A program made the translations under genes and the position numbers. The notes beneath the pieces were generated by a model that searched no databases, had not been told where the DNA came from, and was given only the letters and a program-made list of their open reading frames with translations. A stretch of 64,000 bases of DNA, taken from NCBI GenBank assembly GCA_015680685.1, contig MNCI01001420.1, forward strand, positions 223,827-287,826. Reading direction: 5' to 3'. This document shows, one piece after another, positions 55,734 through 64,000 of this stretch (its first letter is position 1; each line of letters opens with the position of its first letter). Source of the DNA: Gnetum montanum. Lineage: Eukaryota; Streptophyta; Gnetopsida; Gnetales; Gnetaceae.

Positions 55734-55925
55734 TTAGAAGATAGAATTTGGACCTTGCTCTTCAGCTATTTTGTTGTCAGTTTTAAGTACTTTTAAACTG
55801 TAGCCGTCAATTTTGAGTACTTTTAAATTGTTAAGCAGCTCATTGCAAAGTTTTTGTGTTATGGACTGCATTAGTTTCCTCTTTTCATCTTCTCTAGCAG
55901 CATCCTCTTGAATTTTCTTGACCTT
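55734..55925 (-). CDS. Hypothetical minus-strand exon inside the Merlin-type element
   Basis: Stop-free for 63 codons from an intron-like acceptor TTTCTATTTAAG: VKKIQEDAAREDEKRKLMQS, ITQKLCNELLNNLKVLKIDG and a C-terminus EEQGPNSIF with TAA. The composition (Lys/Glu-rich helix, no stop in an otherwise decayed element) looks coding. It could be a captured host exon or a second element ORF. A donor-like AG|GTATGT lies upstream on the same strand near 56051, but the region beyond that is the inverted repeat. Family not recognised. Confidence 0.3.
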   Translation of the reverse strand, partial: KVKKIQEDAAREDEKRKLMQSITQKLCNELLNNLKVLKIDGYSLKVLKTDNKIAEEQGPNSIF

Positions 55926-56131
55926 AAATAGAAAACGTAATAGCATTCTTTGTTTGGCTTTGCATCTTAATTTCGTAAAGTTTAAATATAAATGTAACGT
56001 TCATAATGCAAATTTTTTTCCATTTTTTAAATCATGAATATTCAAACATACCTGCAAAACAAAGATGGGTGGAAGATTCCGAGATTTCTCAAAGTTGAGA
56101 AGAGAGCCAAAATTTTGTGGAAGTTTTGCAC

Positions 56132-56204
56132 CAAAATGGAAATTTTTTGGATACACCTGGCAAGGAACCCGATGGCGTGAGCATGCACCTGTTAACTGTG
56201 GTCG
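56132..56204 (-). repeat. Right terminal inverted repeat of Merlin-type element
   Basis: Inverted partner of 53441-53510. Its minus-strand reading is open in two frames, which is why it can be mistaken for an exon. Confidence 0.7.
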
Positions 56205-56903
56205 GCCAGAAACATAATATTATTTAGCCCTCTCCTTAAAACTTAGAAGAAATTTTATTTAGCTTTACTAAGCAAGTAGTTACCCTTACCTAATTGGCCG
56301 CTGCAGGAAACAACACAACCGGTGAATTTATAGAAAAACGAAAGTTTTCAAATTTTAATAATGCAATTTTCAAGATTCATAATAAAGAATTTTATTCTTA
56401 TTATTTTCGAACTAGAAACTCCAGCATCCTTGTCATCCAAACTTTATCTTAATAGTTATCGTTTTTGTCATTCACCTTTACTTATATATCTATAATTCTT
56501 ACATATAATCTTTAATAGGTTTTTTCTCATTTTTTAAAACTCTTTAACGCTTTTGTGAAATTGTTCTATGGCAACTTTCTTATGAGATGTTCCTTCAATC
56601 CTTACAAGCTACTCTAAAATTTCCTTATTATCTTTATTATGTAATTCATTTTTTATTATAACATTCAGCATTTTTATTATCTTTATTATGCAATTCATTT
56701 TTTATTATAACATTCAGCATTTATATAAGCATTTTCATCTTGGGATCTCTACCACACTGATTTATTAGTTAGTCGTTTATTTTTTACGGCAAACTTTTTC
56801 GTTAAATAAAATAGCTAGCCTGATTGCTACCTTGTAAACTTTTCGCTCGAATTTCATCTGAAATTTGTAATACCTAATTTTTATGATATAATCTTTGTAA
56901 ACA
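56205..56903. other. AT-rich low-copy-looking sequence with a 49-bp tandem pair
   Basis: No gene or known repeat family. 56627-56724 consists of two copies of a 49-bp unit (ATTATCTTTATTATGTAATT then CATTTTTTATTATAACATTC) with a single difference. Confidence 0.6.
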
Positions 56904-57110
56904 GAATTACAAACTAGAAAGACCACGACATATGTCATTGGTCCATCAAATGTTGATATTTTTCCTAAGGATGCATCAGAAATTTGTCTCGGTAGAACAC
57001 AGACGAATGTAGAGCGCAGAAAAGCGGATAATCCAGGAGTGGGTATTCAGGGTAAAAAAGTAGGAAGGTCAAAAAATCACTCTGGGTTCAGAAAGAAATC
57101 CTATGCTTGA
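56904..57110 (+). CDS. Possible terminal exon of a host gene (unrecognised)
   Basis: After an acceptor-like CTTTGTAAACAG, one plus-strand frame is open to TGA at 57108-57110: ELQTRKTTTYVIGPSNVDIF, PKDASEICLGRTQTNVERRK and a basic end GKKVGRSKNHSGFRKKSYA. Codon composition is GC-richer than its surroundings, and the Lys/Arg/Ser/Gly tail resembles nuclear or nucleolar protein C-termini. No upstream exon was found within 3 kb, where the Merlin-type element sits. It could be a gene broken by that insertion, or chance. A competing minus-strand exon-intron reading at 57110-57250 is weaker. Confidence 0.3.
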   Translation, partial: ELQTRKTTTYVIGPSNVDIFPKDASEICLGRTQTNVERRKADNPGVGIQGKKVGRSKNHSGFRKKSYA

Positions 57111-57288
57111 ATGGATTCAAGAATTCATGAGTTTCATCAAACTGGTACAACCTGAAAATTAAAGTAGCAATGTGAAAGAATGCTACTGCATACCTTACTC
57201 TTGGAAAACCCAGAAAGAACGACGCTTTCAGCTGAAGTATGAGACTGTAAGAGAGACAGATGAGAGTGGCCAAAAAAGACACATCACA

Positions 57289-57815
57289 TGTGAGAGAGGT
57301 AGCAGGGTTGGTGGTGGCCTCTACCTCCCCCATGGTTCAGGGCCATGGGGCACAAGGGGTCCTCCACTCCTTGTGTCTTCGGAACCATAATGCATGGCGG
57401 TTCCATGCATTAGTAAAGAGGAGGCTACAACCTACCTCATTACCCCACTCGGTAGGGCCTTGCCTAGGAGGGTTGCGTAGTTCAACTCTACGTTGGGGTG
57501 TTTTTACCAGCTGTGTCATGGGACATGCTATGGGCGACACCAACTACCAGCATGCGGTGATGAATCTGGAAGGTTGAGGTAGTAGTCCCCGTGGTGTCCA
57601 CGTGAGTGGAGCAAGGGAATGCTATCTAGCTTGTTAGTATATTGCGAATATTGAATATGAAACACCACTCAGGAGACATGCTAACACTAATACATTGTTT
57701 GTTGGCATGTGTTTTAGGATTGTTGATTACTGAGGTGTATTCCTCTTGAGTTTCGTCTTGAATAAGAATCTGCTTGGGAAACTCTTGGGGTGCTGAACAA
57801 CGTAACGTTGTTACA
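57289..57815 (+). mobile_element. C1 5' LTR
   Basis: 527 bp, TGTGAGAGAGG...GTTGTTACA; matches 63485-64000. Left flank TCACA would be the target duplication, but its partner is outside the window. No clear TATAAA; the promoter is not identified. Confidence 0.85.
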
Positions 57816-57817
57816 GA

Positions 57818-57830
57818 TGGTATCAGAGCC
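57818..57830 (+). promoter_or_regulatory. C1 primer-binding site, initiator tRNA-Met
   Basis: TGGTATCAGAGCC, two bases after the LTR; exact match to the standard plant iMet primer-site start. Confidence 0.9.
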
Positions 57831-57963
57831 TCACAATTTCATTTACCAGTAAAATGTTTTTGCTAAAGGGGTGAGAGGGTTTGTGGTTTGTGAGGTTTCC
57901 ATTTTTCTGCTAGCCACTCTACCTTTGAGGGTGGCCTTGTGCTAAAGCTCTCTCTTGGGCAAC

Positions 57964-59460
57964 ATGGAGCCTAATGGACCAAGTGACATGGTTGATGTTC
58001 AAGTAAACCCAGAAATTGAGGCCGAGACAGAACTTAGTCAAGATGAGACTAAGTTTCAAACCTTAAGGGACCATGTCAAGGCAATTGATGAGGCCTTAGC
58101 CTACCCTGGTCCAAAAAACGCAGACACGATCCATCACATTCTTAAAGATGTTGATTTACCACAAGAAAAAATGGATCTTCGCTCCAAGGACAGGGTGAAA
58201 GTGGCAGAGGCTAAAGTTTCGATCTTGGAAGGTCGTCTAGATCACATGATCAACCTCTATAGGGATCTATTTGGATCCTTGGAAGAGGCACAAATAAAAG
58301 CATCTTTGGTTGAGGACTTAATTGGTTAGGTGAAAGTTCTAAAGGATCCCCTGGTGGGGGTAAATTAGGAGTTATCTGATTTGAAAATTGAAAACACCAT
58401 CCTGAAATCCTCCTTGGCAGGACACTTGGCAAAAAAGCCAGTGACAATGGCTTGTATCAAAGCTAGAGAACCGAGTTCTTATGATGGCGAGAGAAATGAT
58501 GCAAAAATTGATGCCTTCCTCCATGATGTGGAGATGTAAATGAATACTGGGGGCATCCTTATAGCCCAAAAGGTCTCCACAACATCTTAGTTTCTCATAG
58601 GAAGTGCTAAGCTATTGTGGCTTAGCCTCCTTCGTGCTCAAGAAAAGGACACTACTATAGAAAAGCTAGAAACTTGGGATAGATTTAAGGTAGCACTAAT
58701 CAAATAGTTCCGTCCTAGAAACTCTGAATGGGTAGTTAGAACTAAGCTAGAGACCTTAAAACATTCAGGGAAGCTTGATGATTATATCAATAACTTCTAA
58801 GAACTCATGTTGCTGATTCTCGATATGGGAGATCAGGATTGCTTTTTCAACTTTGTAAATGGGTTACAGCCATGGGCACAGATGGAACTACATAGAAGAG
58901 GCATTGACACACTCTCGGAGGCTATTGCGGCTGTTGACACTTTTTTGGACTTCAAGGCAACAAAGCTAGATGGTAAGCCTAGGAAGAGAAAGCATGTCAT
59001 GCCCTCCCACTCTCAAAAAATAGATACAGGTTCCATCAAAGGGGGAAACACATTCAAATCACTCTAGTAAGGTAGTTGCCTGATGGGTGGTCCTCTAGGA
59101 AACCAAGGCTCCCAACAAAAACGTAAAGATACAAGGAGTAGGTGGCAACCTAGGGCCAAGAAGAAATAATTTATAGGGGGTCCCTTTAAGGGGTCAATCC
59201 AATGTTTCTTGTGTCGAGGGAACCACCTAGCAAGGAATTTCCCCTTGAGTTCAAGAAGGACATAAAATTGACAAGGGCAAGCTCTGGGGAAACAACTGAT
59301 GACACTCGAATATTGCCCTGATCCATGCCTTCAGATCACAAATGGAGGCACATCGAGAGAACAACAAAGACTAGCGATTATGATGGAGTTTTCTGACATG
59401 GTTACATGGAGGTTAGGAGCTGGGAACTCCCAAAATATGAATTTTAATAATTTACATTAA
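57964..59460 (+). pseudogene. C1 gag pseudogene
   Basis: ATG at 57964 (MEPNGPSDMVDVQVNPE) opens a 122-codon stop-free N-terminal helix-rich part with coiled-coil character (VKVAEAKVSILEGRLDHMIN). Retrotrans_gag core: AKLLWLSLLRAQEKDTTIEK, LETWDRFKVALIK.FRPRNSE (58605-58730), YINNF.ELMLLILDMGDQDC (58780-58840), FVNGLQPWAQMELHRRGIDT. Basic tail PRKRKHVMPSHSQK. Zinc knuckle CFLCRGNHLARNF at 59197-59240 is C-x2-C-x4-H-x4-F, the last Cys replaced by Phe (TGC to TTC). Several TAG/TAA stops. Confidence 0.8.
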
Positions 59461-59830
59461 GTTCAATTGGCCCCAATCATAGTGAGCTCAAGTCAGTTAA
59501 GTGTCCTCATTGATAATGGGGCTAGCCATAATTACATGGTTCCAGCCATGGTAAAAGATTTGCAACTAAAGATGGAACTAGTCCAAGCCTCTTACAAACT
59601 GGCCAAGTTTAGACCCCTTCGGTGCATTGGGGTGTGTTGCAATGTCCTAGTTCAAGTGGGTTTGTGGCAAGGAGTCATAGATTTATCTATTCTAGATATG
59701 AACTCTTTTTAGGTTATATTGGGGCAAGAATTCTTATGCAAGGCCAAAGTTTTCACGGCTCCACACTTAGACCTAATTTTCATTTCGCATGAAAGCTCCT
59801 CTTGCCTAGTTCAAACTCATGGAGCATAGA
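59461..59830 (+). pseudogene. C1 retropepsin
   Basis: SSSQLSVLIDNGASHNYMVP gives the active site as D-N-G, where chromoviruses have L-I-D-S-G-A-[ST]-H-N-F. Then VQVGLWQGVIDLSILDMNSF (with TAG for Gln) and VILGQEFLCKAKV, the usual ILG..FL strand. AAT for Ser (AGT) is one transition. Confidence 0.75.
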
Positions 59831-60054
59831 TGGGAAAGGATGAGGGCTCTAGCCCCCAGATTGTGTCACCAATGGTGATGAAACACTTGGCTAGGGATCC
59901 TACCAGAAAATTTTTGCTAGCTATGTAAACGGGTGATCCTTTTGAGGCTTGTGTATCCCAAACTAATATTGACCCATGCATAGCATATGTGTTAGATAAT
60001 TTTAAAGATGCAATGCTGCCTAAATTGCCAAGAAGTTTACCACCTCGGAGGGTC

Positions 60055-60760
60055 ATGGATCATAAAATAGAATTGCAGCTAGGTATTGACCCTCCTATCC
60101 AAAAGCCATATCGCTTAACAAGGCCAGAATTGGGGGAATTGAAGAAGTAGTTTGAGGGTTTGATGTCCAAGGAATATATTTGTCCCTCAAAATCCCCTTA
60201 TGGGGCATCGATGCTATTTGTAACTAAGGAGAACGAAACTCTATGGCTCTCTTGCGATTAGAAGTTGCTGAATAAACACACTATCAAGAATAAGTACCGA
60301 GTACCACTCATTTTTGATTTGTTCGATCAATTATCAGGGGCCTGGTATTTCACCCGGCTAGACCTCTGACAAGGGTACTACCAGGTTCGCATTGCAGAAG
60401 GGGACGAAGAAAAAACTGCATGCATAAGTTGGTATGGGTCATATATGAGTGGATAGTAATGCCCTTTGGGCTTTGCAATGCATCGGCTACATTTTGTACC
60501 TTGATAAATGAGATATTTCGACCATTCCTAGACAAATTTGTGGTCATCTATCTTGATGATATCTTGATATATAGCCAGACAATGGAGGAACATGCCCTCC
60601 ACCTATAGTTGGTCCTTAAGAAGCTACGAGAAAATTGGCTGTATATTAAGAAAGAGAAATGTGAATTTTGCTGCTCGAAGCTAAAATTTCTAGGACATCT
60701 CATAGGGTATGGGTAGGTAAAGCCAAATCTAAAGAAGGTAGAGGTTGTGCACCAATGGCC
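60055..60760 (+). pseudogene. C1 reverse transcriptase
   Basis: [92 protein letters not shown] (motif A with its Asp), then after a frameshift [20 protein letters not shown] (motif B), [20 protein letters not shown] (motif C with Y-L-D-D intact, 60538-60597), and LKFLGHLIGYG. Four stop codons at Gln, Arg or Trp positions. Confidence 0.88.
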
Positions 60761-61335
60761 TGCTCCCACTAATGTGCATGAGGTCAAACAGTTTATGGGG
60801 TTAGCTAGCTTCTATCTAAAATTCATTAGAAATTTCTCAAGTATCACTGCTCCCCTGACCAATTTGCAAAAGAAAGAAGTTCCATGGCAGTGGTATTCAA
60901 ATTCTCAGCAAGCCTTCGATAGGTTCAAAGAAGCTTTAACCTCTCATCCAGTTTTGGCATTGGCTAATTTCTCGAAACCTTTTGAGATTCATACTAATGC
61001 CAGTGAGAATGCAATGCGGGACGTGTTGCTACATGAAGGTCATCCTGTCGCTTATGAAAGTCAGAAGCTGAATCAAGTAGAGTAGAAGTGGTCCGTCCAT
61101 GAAAAAGAAACATTCACTATTGTCCATTGCTTAAGAGCATGGAGACACTACTTGCTGAGAAGTTGTGTCCTCGTAAAGATAGATAATTTGACCATTAGCT
61201 ACTTGCTGAATCAAACGAAGCTGAGGCCCAAATAGGCCCGATGGTTGGCCATGCTATCTGAATTTGATTTGCAATTGACTTACCATCTTGGAAAGGAGAA
61301 CGTGGTGGCAAATGCATTGAGTCGCTGTCCTTAGC
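60761..61335 (+). pseudogene. C1 RNase H and tether
   Basis: NVHEVKQFMGLASFYLKFIR (tether), FSKPFEIHTNASENAMRDVL-LHEGHPVAYESQKLNQ (60970-61080; catalytic D of the usual TDAS is Asn), HEKETFTIVHCLRAWRHYLL and DNLTISYLLNQTKLRPK.AR, ending LGKENVVANALSR (the AD.LSR box with Asp changed to Asn). Two catalytic acids lost. Confidence 0.82.
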
Positions 61336-62450
61336 CTGCCTCCTAGCTCTTTTCTATCACTGAGCCACAAATTTCACATGTTCAATGTGATGAAGTGTTG
61401 TTGGCTAGAATTCAAAATGGCTTAAAAAGAGATCCTCATATCACTAATTTAATGAAGCTGATAGAAACTAGGTGAGCACCATAGTTCAAAATGAGGGATG
61501 GACTGCTTTGGTTCCATGATAATTGGATATGCATTCCAAATTGGGATGGCTTACGAAAGGAGATAATTCGAGAGTACCATGATACACAGTGGGCTGGGCA
61601 CCCTGGACAACAAAGGACCTTGGCACTCATTGAGAGAACCTTATTCTGGCCAAAAATGTACCAGGATGTGATTTCTTATATTCAGAAGTGTTTGCTATGC
61701 CAATAGGATAAAGGTTCTATGGAGCATCTAGGTGGTCTTCTATTGCACTTGGAAATCCCTCCATTTCCATGGGCTACAATGTCTATGGACTTCATCACAG
61801 GATTACCAAATGTTTAGAGCTTAAGCAGTATTATTGTAGTGGTGGAAAAATTTTCTAAATTTTCCATATTCATTCCCTGTCCATCACAGTGCTTAGTCGA
61901 TACTATTTTGATAAGATGGTTCAATATTTTGGATTACCCATGAGCATTGTGTCAGATTGAGATCCACGATTCACAAGTGCTTTCTGGTGAGCCTTGTTTG
62001 GCATGATGGGTACCACCCTCAAATTGTTAATAATCTTTCATCTGCAAATCGATAGTCAAATAGAACGGATGAACCAGGTACTTGAAGAGTACCTCCGACA
62101 CTATGTTCATAGTGATCAAAAGAATTGACCTTTTCTATTAGGGATTGCCCAGCTAAGTTATAACATCTAGAAGTCATTAGCTACTAGGTTTTCTCCTGCA
62201 GAACTGGTAATGGGAAGGTAGCCCATTACCCCTCATATGATCTCCCCCTTGTTGTAGGGTCAGCATCCCTCAGTAGATGAATTCTTGCAAGTGTGATCTG
62301 AAAATGTTGAAACAACAAAATATCATCTAGAGAGGGTAGTGAAGCGAATGAAAAAGTATGCTGATTGAAAATGCCAACACTGTGAATTTAAGATGGGAGA
62401 TTGAGTTCTCTTGAAGTTGGACCCATGTCAGTTTAAGCTGAAATAGGGAA
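61336..62450 (+). pseudogene. C1 integrase
   Basis: Zinc domain: REYHDTQWAGHPGQQRTLAL and DVISYIQKCLLCQ (H-H-C-C intact, 61570-61706). Core: MSMDFITGLPN (first Asp, about 61785), IDSQIERMNQVLEEYLRHYV (third Glu, about 62050-62105); the second Asp region (SD.DPRFTSAFW) reads with a shift near 61950. The stretch from 61810 onward has many stops. C-terminal GPF.RII-type block follows. Confidence 0.78.
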
Positions 62451-62880
62451 CTATCTCCAAGCTGATGAGGCAGTATGATGGTCCCTTTCGGATCATCGAT
62501 AAAATTAACCCTATGACATATACACTTCAGCTACCGATCAATATGGACCAAGTCCATCCAGTTTTTCATGTCAGCATGCTGAAGCCATTGCCGGATGGGT
62601 TCCCGTATCTGGAAAGAAGCCTCTCGATCCAAGAGCAACCTTGTATACAATCTATACAAGGAAAGAGAGCAGGCTGCATCTGAAACTTCTGGACCACTAG
62701 CCATGGTGTAGATTGGAAAGTGGAGTTCCTCATCCACTAGAAACATCGTCCTGACTAAAACAATAGCTGGGAACCATTGGAGCATTTGAGGTCCTAGGAA
62801 AACTTGATCCTGGACTTCTATAGGAAGTAAGAAATCGACCTCCAGCCTTGGCTGCTTTAATGATGGATGGAGAAACCTCC
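62451..62880 (+). pseudogene. C1 integrase tail and chromodomain remnant
   Basis: YDGPFRIIDKINPMTYTLQL and DQVHPVFHVSMLKPLP are the standard pre-chromodomain (GPF/Y...V..V.L....HPVFHVS.LK). Then VDWKVEFLIH.KHRPD.NNS and WEPLEHLRS.ENLILDFYRK correspond to the chromodomain (Y.VEWKG....NTWEP..NL......F). Chromodomains steer integration to heterochromatin in these elements. The two aromatic-cage positions near W.VEFLIHW are partly lost. Open minus-strand frame 62531-62887 is a shadow. Confidence 0.75.
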
Positions 62881-63484
62881 CATGCAAAAAAAAAAAAAAG
62901 ATCAGAAGAGGTGTGGCATGTGGTGCCTTATAGGATTCGAGAGTGAATTCCTATGAGAGTTGACCTTAGATAGGGGAGGAAGGTGCCTGGAGCCATTCGA
63001 AGTGCTCTATAGGTGATGGGGCTTAAAGTTCAAATAGACAAGGAGCTATGTTAAACTTGAGACCCCTAGACCTTTGGATCAAATGAGTTAGGGACACCCT
63101 GGAACTCATGCACCCCTAGGTCAGTGCATTCTATCATGTTGCAATGATAGACCGCCTGATGTCCTCCCATAGCCTGGCATTTCAGGCCAGGTATGGAAGG
63201 ATGGATAGGCCAAGTCTTGAGAGGTAATGCTCTTGACTTGGATGTCGGATGCTAGGATGAGTCCGGATCTTAGGAAGGTAGTCAAGTTCAAAAAAAATGC
63301 TTTATGGCCTTAGGCCCTAGCAGTTGGACCTTCTAGAACCGAATATCCCTTGAAACGTGACTCAAAATAGCATGGGTGTACTTTCCTGAAATGGATGGAA
63401 TCCTCCCTTGGTTTCAATATAATAACCTCATGGGTTACCTAGGCCATGCTCCAAGGTCGTCACTCATTTTAAGCAGGGCAGGAT
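62881..63484 (+). other. C1 3' untranslated region
   Basis: Begins with a run of 13 A. No coding frame. GCAGGGCAGGAT just before the LTR TG at 63485 is the likely polypurine tract. Contains GGTCATTT-poor, GC-moderate sequence unlike the flanks. Confidence 0.55.
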
Positions 63485-64000
63485 TGTGAGAGAGGAAGTA
63501 GGGTTGGTGGTGGCCTACTACCTCCCCCACAGTTCAAGGGTCATGGGGCCATAAGGGATCCTCCGCTCCTTGTGTCTTCGAAATCATACTAGCATAGCAG
63601 TTCCATGCATTAGTAAAGAGGAGGCTACGACCTACCTCTTTACCCCACTTGGTAGGACCTTGCCTAGGAGGGTTGCGTAGTTCAACTCTATGTTGGGATT
63701 TTTTTACTGGGTGTGTCATGGCACATGCTATGGGATGTTGCGTGCGCTCCTTGGAGTGCAACACCAACTACCAGCACGCGACGATGATTTTGGAGGGTTC
63801 AACTAGTAGTCCCTGTGGTGTCCACATGAGTGGAGCAAGGGAGCGCTGTGGTGTCCACATGAGTGGAGCAAGGGAGCACTATCTAGCTTGTTAGCATATC
63901 GCGAATATTGAATATGAAACACTGCTTAGGAGACATGCTAACACAAACACATTGCTTGTTGGCATGTGTTTCAAGATTGTTGATTGTTGAGGCATATTCC
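63485..64000 (+). mobile_element. C1 3' LTR, truncated by window
   Basis: TGTGAGAGAGGAAG start; aligned with the 5' LTR to the window end. Unlike the 5' copy it has a 33-bp tandem duplication (63813-63845 and 63846-63878) and a roughly 24-bp insertion GTTGCGTGCGCTCCTTGGAG near 63738. Confidence 0.85.
63813..63878 (+). repeat. 33-bp tandem duplication in C1 3' LTR
   Basis: CTGTGGTGTCCACATGAGTG plus GAGCAAGGGAGCG, twice, with at most one change. Present once in the 5' LTR (57590-57625), so it arose after insertion. Confidence 0.85.

Larger units (their letters stand above)
53441..56204 (+). mobile_element. Merlin-type DNA transposon with terminal inverted repeats
   Basis: Inverted repeats of about 70 bp at 53441-53510 and 56132-56204 enclose 2.76 kb that carries a Merlin/IS1016-family transposase relic (55090-55612, plus strand). 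Shared end words, left orientation: GTTAAC, TGCTCACGCCATCGG (15 exact bases), GTGTATC, AAAAAATTTCCAT. No clear 8-9 bp target duplication (CTCTCCCC against GCCAGAAA), perhaps from age or because the true tip is a few bases further out. A minus-strand open frame lies between transposase and right end. Host sequence is A+T-rich and lacks retroelement matches. Confidence 0.7.
57289..64000 (+). mobile_element. C1: chromovirus (Ty3/gypsy with chromodomain), right end beyond window
   Basis: 5' LTR 57289-57815, initiator-Met primer site, gag, protease, RT, RNase H, integrase, chromodomain remnant, then 3' LTR from 63485 cut by the window edge about 90 bp short of its end. The chromodomain and iMet primer put it with plant chromoviruses. 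LTRs are closer to each other than those of T2 or A1, so this is the youngest element here, though all frames carry stops. Confidence 0.9.

Noticed and set aside
56051-56290. Minus-strand multi-exon host gene with donor GTATGT and microexon
   Set aside because: Most of it coincides with the right terminal inverted repeat of the Merlin-type element and is open in two frames at once, so the exon reading is not supported.
62531-62887. 118-codon minus-strand open frame
   Set aside because: Antisense to the C1 integrase tail and chromodomain remnant.
1-64000. tRNA or rRNA genes
   Set aside because: No cloverleaf with A and B boxes or rRNA-like blocks noticed on either strand; primer sites are the only tRNA-related sequences.

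Overview
This window looks like intergenic plant nuclear DNA built almost entirely from old, nested, decayed transposable elements. No intact host gene, rRNA, tRNA or CRISPR array was found. The plant assignment rests on element families known from plants: Tat-lineage Ty3/gypsy elements with two RNase H domains, Athila-like Ty3/gypsy elements with an Asp-type primer site and an FMDDFS reverse transcriptase motif, a chromodomain Ty3/gypsy element primed by initiator-Met tRNA, and an L1-like LINE. The large, old, AT-rich nested elements fit a gymnosperm or another large-genome plant, but that narrower placement is inference. Most in-frame stops are TAG or TGA where the family has Gln, Trp or Arg, as expected from long-term deamination of methylated cytosine.

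Layout. (a) 1-4613, minus strand: gag and protease end of a Tat-like element (T1) with its 5' LTR at 3579-4613; the rest lies left of the window. (b) 4614-6290, minus: fragment of an Athila-like element (A0). (c) 6300-7060: LTR-like promoter sequence. (d) 7432-9135, plus: LINE reverse transcriptase relic, cut by (e) an Athila-like element A1 (about 9144-44035, plus). A1 is itself interrupted between protease and reverse transcriptase by a 2.2 kb terminal-inverted-repeat element (13171-15401) and, 18 bp further on, by a complete 18.1 kb Tat element T2 (15420-33549) with a perfect 5-bp target duplication ATATT. A1 resumes with pol (33556-36581), a duplicated 1.9 kb spacer, an extra sense ORF (40634-43137) and its 3' LTR. 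(f) 44669-52823: a second, 5'-truncated Athila-like element A2 of the same plan. (g) 53441-56204: a DNA transposon with inverted ends and a Merlin-type (IS1016/IS1595-like) transposase. (h) 56205-57288: a small low-copy-looking stretch with one possible host exon. (i) 57289 to the right edge: chromovirus C1 with 5' LTR, primer site, gag, pol, chromodomain remnant and most of its 3' LTR.

Most worth following: the Merlin-type element; the intron-bearing antisense gene block inside T2, which includes a degenerate FCP1/NIF-phosphatase-like fragment upstream of a coiled-coil ORF; and the extra ORF of A1 and A2, which sits behind its own TATA box and a leader intron, like a self-contained gene carried by the retrotransposon.

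All coding regions here are pseudogenes with several stops and frameshifts, so protein calls describe ancestry rather than current function. Element ends given without target duplications are approximate.
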